From: Euonymus europaeus
Taxonomy: Eukaryota; Streptophyta; Magnoliopsida; Celastrales; Celastraceae
NCBI GenBank assembly: GCA_963580455.1
Contig: OY756962.1
Coordinates: forward strand, 11,736,001-11,800,000
DNA: 64,000 bases
Reading direction: 5' to 3'
The notes below the pieces were generated by a model. It was not told where the DNA came from. It saw nothing but the letters and a program-made list of their open reading frames with translations, and did not search any database. Below are positions 1 through 14,560 of the stretch, in pieces. The translations under genes were made by a program, and so were the position numbers. Position 1 is the first letter of the stretch; each line of letters starts with the position of its first letter.

Positions 1-2246
1 AATTGTTCGACGTACACTTTTTTCGATTCTTCTATGTCAAATTTTAAGAGTATAAGCTTCCTATATTATTTCGATGACAAAACACCAACTTTCTACGATA
101 AATAGACAAAACAGCTAAAAGTTCCTACTTAGAGAGAGTTGAGCAACTTCGGACCATCAAAGTTGCTCAGTGTACACTTTTTATTGTTCTTCTATGTCAA
201 ATATTATGAGTATAAGCTTCCTAGATTATTTCGATGCCAAAAGACCAACTTTTTATGACAAATGGACAAACCCGTTAAAAGCTACTCCATAGACAGAGTT
301 GAGCAAGTTCGGACCATAAAAGTTGTTCGACGTACACTTTTTACGATTCTTCTATGTAAAATTTTACGAGTAGAAGCATCCTAGATTATTTTGATGACAA
401 AACACCAACTTTCTACGACAAATAGACAAAACAGCTAAAAGCTCCACCTTAGAGAGAGTTGAGCAACTTCGGACCGTCAAACTTCCTCTGTGTACACTTT
501 TATTGTTCTTCTACATCAAATTTTATAAGTAGAAGCTTCCAAGATTATTTCAATTCCAAAAACACGAACTTTCTATGACAAATGGACAAAACCGTTAAAA
601 GCTCCTCAATAGAGAGAGTTGATGAACTTCGAACCAACAAAGTTGCTCGGGATACACTTTTTATTGTTCTTCTATGTCAAATTTTACGAGTATAAGTTTC
701 CTAGATTATTTCGATGCCAAAACACCAACTTTTTACGTCAAATGGGCAAAACCGTTAAAAGCTCTTTTATAAAGAGAGTTGAGCAAGTTCGGACCATAAA
801 AATTGTTCGACGTACACTTTTTTCGATTCTTCTACGTCAAATTTTACGAGTATAAGCTTCCTATATTATTTCGATGACAAAACACCAACTTTCTACGATA
901 AATAGACAAAACAGCTAAAAGTTCCTACCATAGAGAGAGTTGAGCAACTTCGGACCATCATAGTTGCTCGGTGTACACTTTTTATTGTTCTTCTATGTCA
1001 AATATTATGAGTATATGAGCTTCCTAGATTATTTCGATGCCAAAAGACCAACTTATTATGACAAATGGACAAACCCGTTAAAAGCTACTCCATAGACAGA
1101 GTTGAGCAAGTTCGGACCATAAAAATTGTTCGACGTACACTTTTTTCGATTCTTCTATGTCAAATTTTAAGAGTATAAGCTTCCTATATTATTTCGATGA
1201 CAAAACACCAACTTTCTACGATAAATAGACAAAACAGCTAAAAGTTCCTACTTAGAGAGAGTTGAGCAACTTCGGACCATCAAAGTTGCTCAGTGTACAC
1301 TTTTTATTGTTCTTCTATGTCAAATATTATGAGTATAAGCTTCCTAGATTATTTCGATGCCAAAAGACCAACTTTTTATGACAAATGGACAAACCCGTTA
1401 AAAGCTACTCCATAGACAGAGTTGAGCAAGTTCGGACCATAAAAGTTGTTCGACGTACACTTTTTACGATTCTTCTATGTAAAATTTTACGAGTAGAAGC
1501 ATCCTAGATTATTTTGATGACAAAACACCAACTTTCTACGACAAATAGACAAAACAGCTAAAAGCTCCACCTTAGAGAGAGTTGAGCAACTTCGGACCGT
1601 CAAACTTCCTCTGTGTACACTTTTATTGTTCTTCTACATCAAATTTTATAAGTAGAAGCTTCCAAGATTATTTCAATTCCAAAAACACGAACTTTCTATG
1701 ACAAATGGACAAAACCGTTAAAAGCTCCTCAATAGAGAGAGTTGATGAACTTCGAACCAACAAAGTTGCTCGGGATACACTTTTTATTGTTCTTCTATGT
1801 CAAATTTTACGAGTATAAGTTTCCTAGATTATTTCGATGCCAAAACACCAACTTTTTACGTCAAATGGGCAAAACCGTTAAAAGCTCTTTTATAAAGAGA
1901 GTTGAGCAAGTTCGGACCATAAAAATTGTTCGACGTACACTTTTTTCGATTCTTCTATGTCAAATTTTACGAGTATAAGCTTCCTATATTATTTCGATGA
2001 CAAAACACCAACTTTCTACGATAAATAGACAAAACAGCTAAAAGTTCCTACCATAGAGAGAGTTGAGCAACTTCGGACCATCATAGTTGCTCGGTGTACA
2101 CTTTTTATTGTTCTTCTATGTCAAATATTATGAGTATATGAGCTTCCTAGATTATTTCGATGCCAAAAGACCAACTTATTATGACAAATGGACAAACCCG
2201 TTAAAAGCTACTCCATAGACAGAGTTGAGCAAGTTCGGACCATAAA
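1..2246 (+). repeat. 7-monomer higher-order repeat, 1123 bp, two copies
   Basis: Positions 1-1123 and 1124-2246 match almost base for base; the marker AATTGTTCGACG starts at 1, 1124 and 2247. The unit is seven monomers plus 3 bp. The extra bases come from a monomer with CCATAGAGAG in place of CTTAGAGAG and from one with ATGAGTATATGAGC in place of ATGAGTATAAGC. The left copy may be part of a longer run outside the window. Confidence 0.9.
141..168. other. Dyad (inverted repeat) of the satellite monomer, example
   Basis: GAGCAACTT at 141-149 and AAGTTGCTC at 160-168 are perfect 9-bp reverse complements separated by a 10-bp loop (CGGACCATCA). The same arrangement recurs in a large share of monomers, including the inverted block, so only one representative is listed. 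Some subtypes have weakened arms (GAGCAAGTT with AAGTTGTTC). Another subtype has an extra near-palindrome, GTTGCTCGCAAC, for example near 5426-5437. A hairpin or cruciform role is inference. Confidence 0.85.
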
Positions 2247-5200
2247 AATTGTTCGACGTACACTTTTTTCGATTCTTCTATGTCAAATTTTAAGAGTATA
2301 AGCTTCCTATATTATTTCGATGACAAAACACCAACTTTCTACGATAAATAGACAAAACAGCTAAAAGTTCCTACTTAGAGAGAGTTGAGCAACTTCGGAC
2401 CATCAAAGTTGCTCAGTGTACACTTTTTATTGTTCTTCTATGTCAAATATTATGAGTATAAGCTTCCTAGATTATTTCGATGCCAAAAGACCAACTTTTT
2501 ATGACAAATGGACAAACCCGTTAAAAGCTACTCCATAGACAGAGTTGAGCAAGTTCGGACCATAAAAGTTGTTCGACGTACACTTTTTACGATTCTTCTA
2601 TGTAAAATTTTACGAGTAGAAGCATCCTAGATTATTTTGATGACAAAACACCAACTTTCTACGACAAATAGACAAAACAGCTAAAAGCTCCACCTTAGAG
2701 AGAGTTGAGCAACTTCGGACCGTCAAACTTCCTCTGTGTACACTTTTATTGTTCTTCTACATCAAATTTTATAAGTAGAAGCTTCCAAGATTATTTCAAT
2801 TCCAAAAACACGAACTTTCTATGACAAATGGAAAAAACCGTTAAAAGCTCCTCAATAGAGAGAGTTGATGAACTTCGAACCAACAAAGTTGCTCGGGATA
2901 CACTTTTTATTGTTCTTCTATGTCAAATTTTACGAGTATAAGTTTCCTAGATTATTTCGATGCCAAAACACCAACTTTTTACGTCAAATGGGCAAAACCG
3001 TTAAAAGCTCTTTTATAAAGAGAGTTGAGCAAGTTCGGACCATAAAAATTGTTCGACGTACACTTTTTTCGATTCTTCTATGTCAAATTTTACGAGTATA
3101 AGCTTCCTATATTATTTCGATGACAAAACACCAACTTTCTACGATAAATAGACAAAACAGCTAAAAGTTCCTACTTAGAGAGAGTTGAGCAACTTCGGAC
3201 CATCAAAGTTGCTCAGTGTACACTTTTTATTGTTCTTCTATGTCAAATATTATGAGTATAAGCTTCCTAGATTATTTCGATGCCAAAAGACCAACTTTTT
3301 ATGACAAATGGACAAACCCGTTAAAAGCTACTCCATAGACAGAGTTGAGCAAGTTCGGACCATAAAAGTTGTTCGACGTACACTTTTTACGATTCTTCTA
3401 TGTAAAATTTTACGAGTAGAAGCATCCTAGATTATTTTGATGACAAAACACCAACTTTCTACGACAAATAGACAAAACAGCTAAAAGCTCCACCTTAGAG
3501 AGAGTTGAGCAACTTCGGACCGTCAAACTTCCTCTGTGTACACTTTTATTGTTCTTCTACATCAAATTTTATAAGTAGAAGCTTCCAAGATTATTTCAAT
3601 TCCAAAAACACGAACTTTCTATGACAAATGGACAAAACCGTTAAAAGCTCCTCAATAGAGAGAGTTGATGAACTTCGAACCAACAAAGTTGCTCGGGATA
3701 CACTTTTTATTGTTCTTCTATGTCAAATTTTACGAGTATAAGTTTCCTAGATTATTTCGATGCCAAAACACCAACTTTTTACGTCAAATGGGCAAAACCG
3801 ATAAAAAGCTCTTTTATAAAGAGAGTTGACCAAGTTCGGACCATAAAAATTGTTCGACGTACACTTTTTTCGATTCTTCTATGTCAAATTTTACGAGTAT
3901 AAGCTTCCTATATTATTTCGATGACAAAACACCAACTTTCTACGATAAATAGACAAAACAGCTAAAAGTTCCTACTTAGAGAGAGTTGAGCAACTTCGGA
4001 CCATCAAAGTTGCTCAGTGTACACTTTTTATTGTTCTTCTATGTCAAATATTATGAGTATAAGCTTCCTAGATTATTTCGATGCCAAAAGACTAACTTTT
4101 TATGACAAATGGACAAACCCGTTAAAAGCTACTCCATAGACAGAGTTGAGCAAGTTCGGACCATAAAAGTTGTTCGACGTACACTTTTTACGATTCTTCT
4201 ATGTAAAATTTTACGAGTAGAAGCATCCTAGATTATTTTGATGACAAAACACCAACTTTCTACGACAAATAGACAAAACAGCTAAAAGCTCCACCTTAGA
4301 GAGAGTTGAGCAACTTCGGACCGTCAAACTTCCTCTGTGTACACTTTTATTGTTCTTCTACATCAAATTTTATAAGTAGAAGCTTCCAAGATTATTTCAA
4401 TTCCAAAAACACGAACTTTCTATGACAAATGGACAAAACCGTTAAAAGCTCCTCAATAGAGAGAGTTGATGAACTACGAACCAGCAAAGTTGCTCGGGAT
4501 ACACTTTTTATTGTTCTTCTATGTCAAATTTTACGAGTATAAGTTTCCTAGATTATTTCGATGCCAAAACACCAACTTTTTACGTCAAATGGGCAAAACC
4601 GTTAAAAGCTCTTTTATAAAGAGAGTTGAGCAACTTCGGACCATCAAAGTTGCTCGGTGTACACTTTTTATTGTTCTTCTATGTCAAATTTTATGAGTAT
4701 AAGCTTCCTGGATTATTTTGATGGCAAAACACCAACTTTCTACCACAAATGGACAAAACCGTTAAAAGCTCTTCCATAGAGAGAGTTGAGAAACTTCGGA
4801 CCATCAAAGTTGCTCAGCGTACACTATTTACTATTCTTCTAAGTCAAATTTTACGAGTATAAGCTTGCTAGATTATTTCGATGCCAAAACACCAACTTTC
4901 TATGACAAATGAACAAAACCGTTAAAAGATCCTCCATAGAGATAGTTGAGCAACTTCGAAACATCAAAATTGCTCGGCGTACACTATTTACTATTCTTCT
5001 ATGTAAAATTTTACGAGTAGAAGCATCCTAGATTATTTCGATGCGAAAAGACCATCTTTCTATGACAAATGGACAAACCCGTTAAAAGCTACTCCATAGA
5101 CAGAGTTGAGCAAGTTCGGACCATAAAAGTTGTTCGACGTACACTTTTTACGATTCTTCTATGTAAAATTTTACGAGTATAATCATCCTAGATTATTTCG

Positions 5201-8200
5201 AAGACAAAACACCAACTTTCTATGACAAATGTACAAAACAGCTAAATGCTCCTCCTTAGAGAGAGTTGAGCAACTTCGGACCATCAAAGTTCCTCGGTGT
5301 ACACTTTTATTGTTCTTCTACATCATATTTTATGAGTAGAAGCTTCCAAGATTATTTTGATTCCAATAACACCAACTTTCTATGTTAAATGAACAAAACC
5401 GTTAAAAGCTACTCCATAGGGAGAGTTGCTCGCAACTTCGGACCAACAAAGTTGCTCGGGATACACTTTTTATTGTTCTTCTATGTCAAATTTCAGGAGT
5501 ATAAGCTTCCTAGATTATTTCGATGCTAAAACACCATCTTTCTATGAAAAATGGACAAAACCGTTAAAAGCTCCTCCATAGAGAGAGTTGAGCAACTTCG
5601 GACCATCAATGTTGCTCGGTGTACACTTTTTATTGTTATTCTATGTCAAATTTTTATGAGTATAAGCTTCCAAGATTATTTCGATTCCAAATCACCAACT
5701 TTCTATGAGAAATGGACAAAACCGTTAAAAGCTCCTCCATAGAGAGAGTTGAGCAACTCGGACCATCAAAGTTGCTCGGTGTACACTTTTTATTGTTCTT
5801 CTATGTCAAATTTTACGAGTATAAGCTTCCAAGATTATTTCGATGCCAAAACAACAACTTTTTATCACAAATGGACAAAACCGTTAAAAGCTCCACCATA
5901 GAGAGAGTTGAGCAACTTCGGACCATCATAGTTGCTCGGTGTACACTTTTTATTGTTCTTCTATGTCAAATATTATGAGTATATGAGCTTCCTAGATTAT
6001 TTCGATGCCAAAAGACCAACTTATTATGACAAATGGACAAACCCGTTAAAAGCTACTCCATAGACAGAGTTGAGCAAGTTCGGACCATAAAAATTGTTCG
6101 ACGTACACTTTTTTCGATTCTTCTATGTCAAATTTTAAGAGTATAAGCTTCCTATATTATTTCGATGACAAAACACCAACTTTCTACGATAAATAGACAA
6201 AACAGCTAAAAGTTCCTACTTAGAGAGAGTTGAGCAACTTCGGACCATCAAAGTTGATCAGTGTACACTTTTTATTGTTCTTCTATGTCAAATATTATGA
6301 GTATAAGCTTCCTAGATTATTTCGATGCCAAAAGACCAACTTTTTATGACAAATGGACAAACCCGTTAAAAGCTACTCCATAGACAGAGTTGAGCAAGTT
6401 CGGACCATAAAAGTTGTTCGACGTACACTTTTTACGATTCTTCTATGTAAAATTTTACGAGTAGAAGCATCCTAGATTATTTTGATGACAAAACACCAAC
6501 TTTCTACGACAAATAGACAAAACAGCTAAAAGCTCCACCTTAGAGAGAGTTGAGCAACTTCGGACCGTCAAACTTCCTCTGTGTACACTTTTATTGTTCT
6601 TCTACATCAAATTTTATAAGTAGAAGCTTCCAAGATTATTTCAATTCCAAAAACACGAACTTTCTATGACAAATGGACAAAACCGTTAAAAGCTCCTCAA
6701 TAGAGAGAGTTGATGAACTTCGAACCAACAAAGTTGCTCGGGATACACTTTTTATTGTTCTTCTATGTCAAATTTTACGAGTATAAGTTTCCTAGATTAT
6801 TTCGATGCCAAAACACCAACTTTTTACGTCAAATGGGCAAAACCGTTAAAAGCTCTTTTATAAAGAGAGTTGAGCAAGTTCGGACCATAAAAATTGTTCG
6901 ACGTACACTTTTTTCGATTCTTCTATGTCAAATTTTACGAGTATAAGCTTCCTATATTATTTCGATGACAAAACACCAACTTTCTACGATAAATAGACAA
7001 AACAGCTAAAAGTTCCTACTTAGAGAGAGTTGAGCAACTTCAGACCATCAAAGTTGCTCAGTGTACACTTTTTATTGTTCTTCTATGTCAAATATTATGA
7101 GTATAAGCTTCCTAGATTATTTCGATGCCAAAAGACCAACTTTTTATGACAAATGGACAAACCCGTTAAAAGCTACTCCATAGACAGAGTTGAGCAAGTT
7201 CGGACCATAAAAGTTGTTCGACGTACACTTTTTACGATTCTTCTATGTAAAATTTTACGAGTAGAAGCATCCTAGATTATTTTGATGACAAAACACCAAC
7301 TTTCTACGACAAATAGACAAAACAGCTAAAAGCTCCACCTTAGAGAGAGTTGAGCAACTTCGGACCGTCAAACTTCCTCTGTGTACACTTTTATTGTTCT
7401 TCTACATCAAATTTTATAAGTAGAAGCTTCCAAGATTATTTCAATTCCAAAAACACGAACTTTCTATGAGAAATGGACAAAACCGTTAAAAGCTCCTCAA
7501 TAGAGAGAGTTGATGAACTTCGAACCAACAAAGTTGCTCGGGATACACTTTTTATTGTTCTTCTATGTCAAATTTTACGAGTATAAGTTTCCTAGATTAT
7601 TTCGATGCCAAAACACCAACTTTTTACGTCAAATGGGCAAAACCGTTAAAAGCTCTTTTATAAAGAGAGTTGAGCAAGTTCGGACCATAAAAATTGTTCG
7701 ACGTACACTTTTTTCGATTATTCTATGTCAAATTTTACGAGTATAAGCTTCCTATATTATTTCGATGACAAAACACCAACTTTCTACAATAAATAGACAA
7801 AACAGCTAAAAGTTCCTACTTAGAGAGAGTTGAGCAACTTCGGACCATCAAAGTTGCTCAGTGTACACTTTTTATTGTTCTTCTATGTCAAATAATATGA
7901 GTATAAGCATCCTAGATTATTTCGATGCCAAAAGACCAACTTTTTATGACAAATGGACAAACCCGTTAAAAGCTACTCCATAGACAGAGTTGAGCAAGTT
8001 CGGACCATAAAAGTTGTTCGACGTACACTTTTTACGATTCTTCTATGTAAAATTTTACGAGTAGAAGCATCCTAGATTATTTTGATGACAAAACACCAAC
8101 TTTCTACGACAAATAGACAAAACAGCTAAAAGCTCCACCTTAGAGAGAGTTGAGCAACTTCGGACCGTCAAACTTCCTCTGTGTACACTTTTATTGTTCT

Positions 8201-11200
8201 TCTACATCAAATTTTATAAGTAGAAGCTTCCAAGATTATTTCAATTCCAAAAACACGAACTTTCGATGACAAATGGACAAAACCGTTAAAAGCTCCTCAA
8301 TAGAGAGAGTTGATGAACTACGAACCAGCAAAGTTGCTCGGGATACACTTTTTATTGTTCTTCTATGTCAAATTTTACGAGTATAAGTTTCCTAGATTAT
8401 TTCGATGCCAAAACACCAACTTTTTACGTCAAATGGGCAAAACCGTTAAAAGCTCTTTTATAAAGAGAGTTGAGCAACTTCGGACCATCAAAGTTGCTCG
8501 GTGTACACTTTTTATTGTTCTTCTATGTCAAATTTTATGAGTATAAGCTTCCTGGATTATTTTGATGGCAAAACACCAACTTTCTACCACAAATGGACAA
8601 AACCGTTAAAAGCTCTTCCATAGAGAGAGTTGAGAAACTTCGGACCATCAAAGTTGCTCAGCGTACACTATTTACTATTCTTCTAAGTCAAATTTTACGA
8701 GTATAAGCTTGCTAGATTATTTCGATGCCAAAACACCAACTTTCTATGACAAATGAACAAAACCGTTAAAAGATCCTCCATAGAGATAGTTGAGCAACTT
8801 CGAAACATCAAAATTGCTCGGCGTACACTATTTACTATTCTTCTATGTAAAATTTTACGAGTAGAAGCATCCTAGATTATTTCGATGCGAAAAGACCATC
8901 TTTCTATGACAAATGGACAAACCCGTTAAAAGCTACTCCATAGACAGAGTTGAGCAAGTTCGGACCATAAAAGTTGTTCGACGTACACTTTTTACGATTC
9001 TTCTATGTAAAATTTTACGAGTATAATCATCCTAGATTATTTCGAAGACAAAACACCAACTTTCTATGACAAATGTACAAAACAGCTAAATGCTCCTCCT
9101 TAGAGAGAGTTGAGCAACTTCGGACCATCAAAGTTCCTCGGTGTACACTTTTATTGTTCTTCTACATCATATTTTATGAGTAGAAGCTTCCAAGATTATT
9201 TTGATTCCAATAACACCAACTTTCTATGTTAAATGAACAAAACCGTTAAAAGCTACTCCATAGGGAGAGTTGCTCGCAACTTCGGACCAACAAAGTTGCT
9301 CGGGATACACTTTTTATTGTTCTTCTATGTCAAATTTCACGAGTATAAGCTTCCTAGATTATTTCGATGCTAAAACACCATCTTTCTATGAAAAATGGAC
9401 AAAACCGTTAAAAGCTCCTCCATAGAGAGAGTTGAGCAACTTCGGACCATCAATGTTGCTCGGTGTACACTTTTTATTGTTATTCTATGTCAAATTTTTA
9501 TGAGTATAAGCTTCCAAGATTATTTCGATTCCAAATCACCAACTTTCTATGAGAAATGGACAAAACCGTTAAAAGCTCCTCCATAGAGAGAGTTGAGCAA
9601 CTCGGACCATCAAAGTTGCTCGGTGTACACATTTTATTGTTCTTCTATGTCAAATTTTACGAGTATAAGCTTCCAAGATTATTTCGATGCCAAAACAACA
9701 ACTTTTTATCACAAATGGACAAAACCGTTAAAAGCTCCACCATAGAGAGAGTTGAGCAACTTCGGACCATCATAGTTGCTCGGTGTACACTTTTTATTGT
9801 TCTTCTATGTCAAATATTATGAGTATATGAGCTTCCTAGATTATTTCGATGCCAAAAGACCAACTTATTATGACAAATGGACAAACCCGTTAAAAGCTAC
9901 TCCATAGACAGAGTTGAGCAAGTTCGGACCATAAAAATTGTTCGACGTACACTTTTTTCGATTCTTCTATGTCAAATTTTAAGAGTATAAGCTTCCTATA
10001 TTATTTCGATGACAAAACACCAACTTTCTACGATAAATAGACAAAACAGCTAAAAGTTCCTACTTAGAGAGAGTTGAGCAACTTCGGACCATCAAAGTTG
10101 CTCAGTGTACACTTTTTATTGTTCTTCTATGTCAAATATTATGAGTATAAGCTTCCTAGATTATTTCGATGCCAAAAGACCAACTTTTTATGACAAATGG
10201 ACAAACCCGTTAAAAGCTACTCCATAGACAGAGTTGAGCAAGTTCGGACCATAAAAGTTGTTCGACGTACACTTTTTACGATTCTTCTATGTAAAATTTT
10301 ACGAGTAGAAGCATCCTAGATTATTTTGATGACAAAACACCAACTTTCTACGACAAATAGACAAAACAGCTAAAAGCTCCACCTTAGAGAGAGTTGAGCA
10401 ACTTCGGACCGTCAAACTTCCTCTGTGTACACTTTTATTGTTCTTCTACATCAAATTTTATAAGTAGAAGCTTCCAAGATTATTTCAATTCCAAAAACAC
10501 GAACTTTCTTTGACAAATGGACAAAACCGTTAAAAGCTCCTCAATAGAGAGAGTTGATGAACTTCGAACCAACAAAGTTGCTCGGGATACACTTTTTATT
10601 GTTCTTCTATGTCAAATTTTACGAGTATAAGTTTCCTAGATTATTTCGATGCCAAAACACCAACTTTTTACGTCAAATGGGCAAAACCGTTAAAAGCTCT
10701 TTTATAAAGAGAGTTGAGCAAGTTCGGACCATAAAAATTGTTCGACGTACACTTTTTTCGATTCTTCTATGTCAAATTTTACGAGTATAAGCTTCCTATA
10801 TTATTTCGATGACAAAACACCAACTTTCTACGATAAATAGACAAAACAACTAAAAGTTCCTACTTAGAGAGAGTTGAGCAACTTCGGACCATCAAAGTTG
10901 CTCAGTGTACACTTTTTATTGTTCTTCTATGTCAAATATTATGAGTATAAGCTTCCTAGATTATTTCGATGCCAAAAGACCAACTTTTTATGACAAATGG
11001 ACAAACCCGTTAAAAGCTACTCCATAGACAGAGTTGAGCAAGTTCGGACCATAAAAGTTGTTCGACGTACACTTTTTACGATTCTTCTATGTAAAATTTT
11101 ACGAGTAGAAGCATCCTAGATTATTTTGATGACAAAACACCAACTTTCTACGACAAATAGACAAAACAGCTAAAAGCTCCACCTTAGAGAGAGTTGAGCA

Positions 11201-14200
11201 ACTTCGGACCGTCAAACTTCCTCTGTGTACACTTTTATTGTTCTTCTACATCAAATTTTATAAGTAGAAGCTTCCAAGATTATTTCAATTCCAAAAACAC
11301 GAACTTTCTATGAGAAATGGACAAAACCGTTAAAAGCTCCTCAATAGAGAGAGTTGATGAACTTCGAACCAACAAAGTTGCTCGGGATACACTTTTTATT
11401 GTTCTTCTATGTCAAATTTTACGAGTATAAGTTTCCTAGATTATTTCGATGCCAAAACACCAACTTTTTACGTCAAATGGGCAAAACCGATAAAAAGCTC
11501 TTTTATAAAGAGAGTTGAGCAAGTTCGGACCATAAAAATTGTTCGACGTACACTTTTTTCGATTCTTCTATGTCAAATTTTACGAGTATAAGCTTCCTAT
11601 ATTATTTCGATGACAAAACACCAACTTTCTACGATAAATAGACAAAACAGCTAAAAGTTCCTACTTAGAGAGAGTTGAGCAACTTCGGACCATCAAAGTT
11701 GCTCAGTGTACACTTTTTATTGTTCTTCTATGTCAAATATTATGAGTATAAGCTTCATAGATTATTTCGATGCCAAAAGACCAACTTTTTATGACAAATG
11801 GACAAACCCGTTAAAAGCTACTCCATAGACAGAGTTGAGCAAGTTCGGACCATAAAAGTTGTTCGACGTACACTTTTTACGATTCTTCTATGTAAAATTT
11901 TACGAGTAGAAGCATCCTAGATTATTTTGATGACAAAACACCAACTTTCTACGACAAATAGACAAAACAGCTAAAAGCTCCACCTTAAAGAGAGTTGAGC
12001 AACTTCGGATCGTCAAACTTCCTCTGTGTACACTTTTATTGTTCTTCTACATCAAATTTTATAAGTAGAAGCTTCCAAGATTATTTCAATTCCAAAAACA
12101 TGAACTTTCTATGACAAATGGACAAAACCGTTAAAAGCACCTCAATAGAGAGAGTTGATGAACTTCGAACCAACAAAGTTGCTCGGGATACACTTTTTAT
12201 TGTTCTTCTATGTCAAATTTTACGAGTATAAGTTTCCTAGATTATTTCGATGCCAAAACACCAACTTTTTACGTCAAATGGGAAAAACCGTTAAAAGCTC
12301 TTTTATAAAGAGAGTTGAGCAACTTCGGACCATCAAAGTTGCTCGGTGTACACTTTTTATTGTTCTTCTATGTCAAATTTTATGAGTATAAGCTTCCTGG
12401 ATTATTTCGATGGCAAAACACCAACTTTCTACCACAAATGGACAAAACCGTTAAAAGCTCTTCCATAGAGAGAGTTAAGAAACTTCGGACCATCAAAGTT
12501 GCTCAGCGTACACTATTTACTATTCTTCTAAGTCAAATTTTACGAGTATAAGCTTGCTAGATTATTTCGATGCCAAAACACCAACTTTCTATGACAGATG
12601 AACAAAACCGTTAAAAGATCCTCCATAGAGATAGTTGAGCAACTTCGAAACATCAAAATTGCTCGGCGTACACTATTTACTATTCTTCTATGTCAAATTT
12701 TACGAGTATAAGCTTCCAAGATTATTTCGATGCGAAAAGACCATCTTTCTATGACAAATGGACAAACCCGTTAAAAGCTACTCCATAGACAGAGTTGAGC
12801 AAGTTCGGACCATAAAAGTTGTTCGACGTACACTTTTTACGATTCTTCTATGTAAAATTTTACGAGTATAAGCATCCTAGATTATTTCGAAGACAAAACA
12901 CCAACTTTCTATGACAAATGTACAAAACAGCTAAATGCTCCTCCTTAGAGAGAGTTGAGCAACTTCGGACCATCAAAGTTCCTCGGTGTACACTTTTATT
13001 ATTCTTCTACATCATATTTTATGAGTAGAAGCTTCCAAGATTATTTCGATTCCAATAACACCAACTTTCTATGTTAAATGAACAAAACCGTTAAAAGCTA
13101 CTCCATAGGGAGAGTTGCTCGCAACTTCGGACCAACAAAGTTGCTCGGGATACACTTTTTATTGTTCTTCTATGTCAAATTTCACGAGTATAAGCTTCCT
13201 AGATTATTTCGATGCTAAAACACCGTCTTTCTATGAAAAATGGACAAAACCGTTAAAAGCTCCTACATAGAGAGAGTTGAGCAACTTCGGACCATCAATG
13301 TTGCTCGGTGTACACTTTTTATTGTTATTCTATGTCAAATTTTTATGAGTATAAGCTTCCAAGATTATTTCAATTCCAAATCACCAACTTTCTATGAGAA
13401 ATGGACAAAACCGTTAAAAGCTCCTCCATAGAGAGAGTTGAGCAACTTCGGACCATCAAAGTTGCTCAGTGTACACTTTTTATTGTTCTTCTATGTCAAA
13501 TTTTACGAGTATAAGCTTCCAAGATTATTTCGATGCCAAAACAACAACTTTTTATCACAAATGGACAAAACCGTTAAAAGCTCCACCATAGAGAGAGTTG
13601 AGCAACTTCGGACCATCATAGTTGCTCGGTGTACACTTTTTATTGTTCTTCTATGTCAAATATTATGAGTATATGAGCTTCCTAGATTATTTCGATGCCA
13701 AAAGACCAACTTATTATGACAAATGGACAAACCCGTTAAAAGCAACTCCATAGACAGAGTTGAGCAAGTTCGGACCATAAAAATTGTTCGACGTACACTT
13801 TTTTCGATTCTTCTATGTCAAATTTTACGAGTATAAGCTTCCTATATTATTTCGATGACAAAACACCAACTTTCTACGATAAATAGACAAAATAGCTAAA
13901 AGTTCCTACTTAGAGAGAGTTGAGAAACTTCGGACCATCAAAGTTGCTCAGTGTACACTTTTTATTGTTCTTCTATGTCAAATATTATGAGTATAAGCTT
14001 CCTAGATTATTTCGATGCCAAAAGACCAACTTTTTATGACAAATGGACAAACCCGTTAAAAGCTACTCCATAGACAGAGTTGAGCAAGTTCGGACCATAA
14101 AAGTTGTTCGACGTACACTTTTTACGATTCTTCTATGTAAAATTTTACGAGTAGAAGCATCCTAGATTATTTTGATGACAAAACACCAACTTTCTACGAC

Positions 14201-14560
14201 AAATAGACAAAACAGCTAAAAGCTCCACCTTAGAGAGAGTTGAGCAACTTCGGACCGTCAAACTTCCTCTGTGTACACTTTTATTGTTCTTCTACATCAA
14301 ATTTTATAAGTAGAAGCTTCCAAGATTATTTCAATTCCAAAAACACGAACTTTCTATGAGAAATGGACAAAACCGTTAAAAGCTCCTCAATAGAGAGAGT
14401 TGATGAACTTCGAACCAACAAAGTTGCTCGGGATACACTTTTTATTGTTCTTCTATGTCAAATTTTACGAGTATAAGTTTCCTAGATTATTTCGATGCCA
14501 AAACACCAACTTTTTACGTCAAATGGGCAAAACCGTTAAAAGCTCTTTTATAAAGAGAGT
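2060..14560 (+). repeat. 3844-bp super-repeat (about 24 monomers), about 3.25 copies
   Basis: Marker monomers recur at steps of 3844-3846 bp: 2865/6710/10554/14400, 3665/7510/11354, 4466/8310/12155, 5551/9395/13240 and 5712/9556. Each unit holds a run of 800-bp 5-mers plus a block of about ten more diverse monomers (4630-5905, repeated at 8474-9749 and 12319-13594). That block includes one with the GTTGCTCGCAAC variant. The first two copies are nearly identical. The third has more substitutions and merges into the 5134-bp unit. Confidence 0.85.
2247..4630 (+). repeat. 5-monomer higher-order repeat, 800 bp, three copies
   Basis: The marker AATTGTTCGACG recurs at 2247, 3047 and about 3848, and the GTTGATGAAC marker monomer recurs at 2865, 3665 and 4466 (steps of 800 and 801 bp). 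The unit equals the neighbouring 7-mer minus two adjacent monomers, so one form arose from the other by loss or gain of a dimer. The third copy departs near 4632, where the CAAGTTCGGACCATAAAA type is replaced by CAACTTCGGACCATCAAA. The same 5-mers recur inside the 3844-bp super-unit, for example at 6710/7510/8310 and 10554/11354/12155. Confidence 0.88.

Noticed and set aside
140..160. CENP-B-box-like match in the monomer (TTCGGACCATC...)
   Set aside because: The TTCG and the spaced A fit the left part of the box, but the right CGGG part is absent (AAAG instead), so it does not meet the core consensus.
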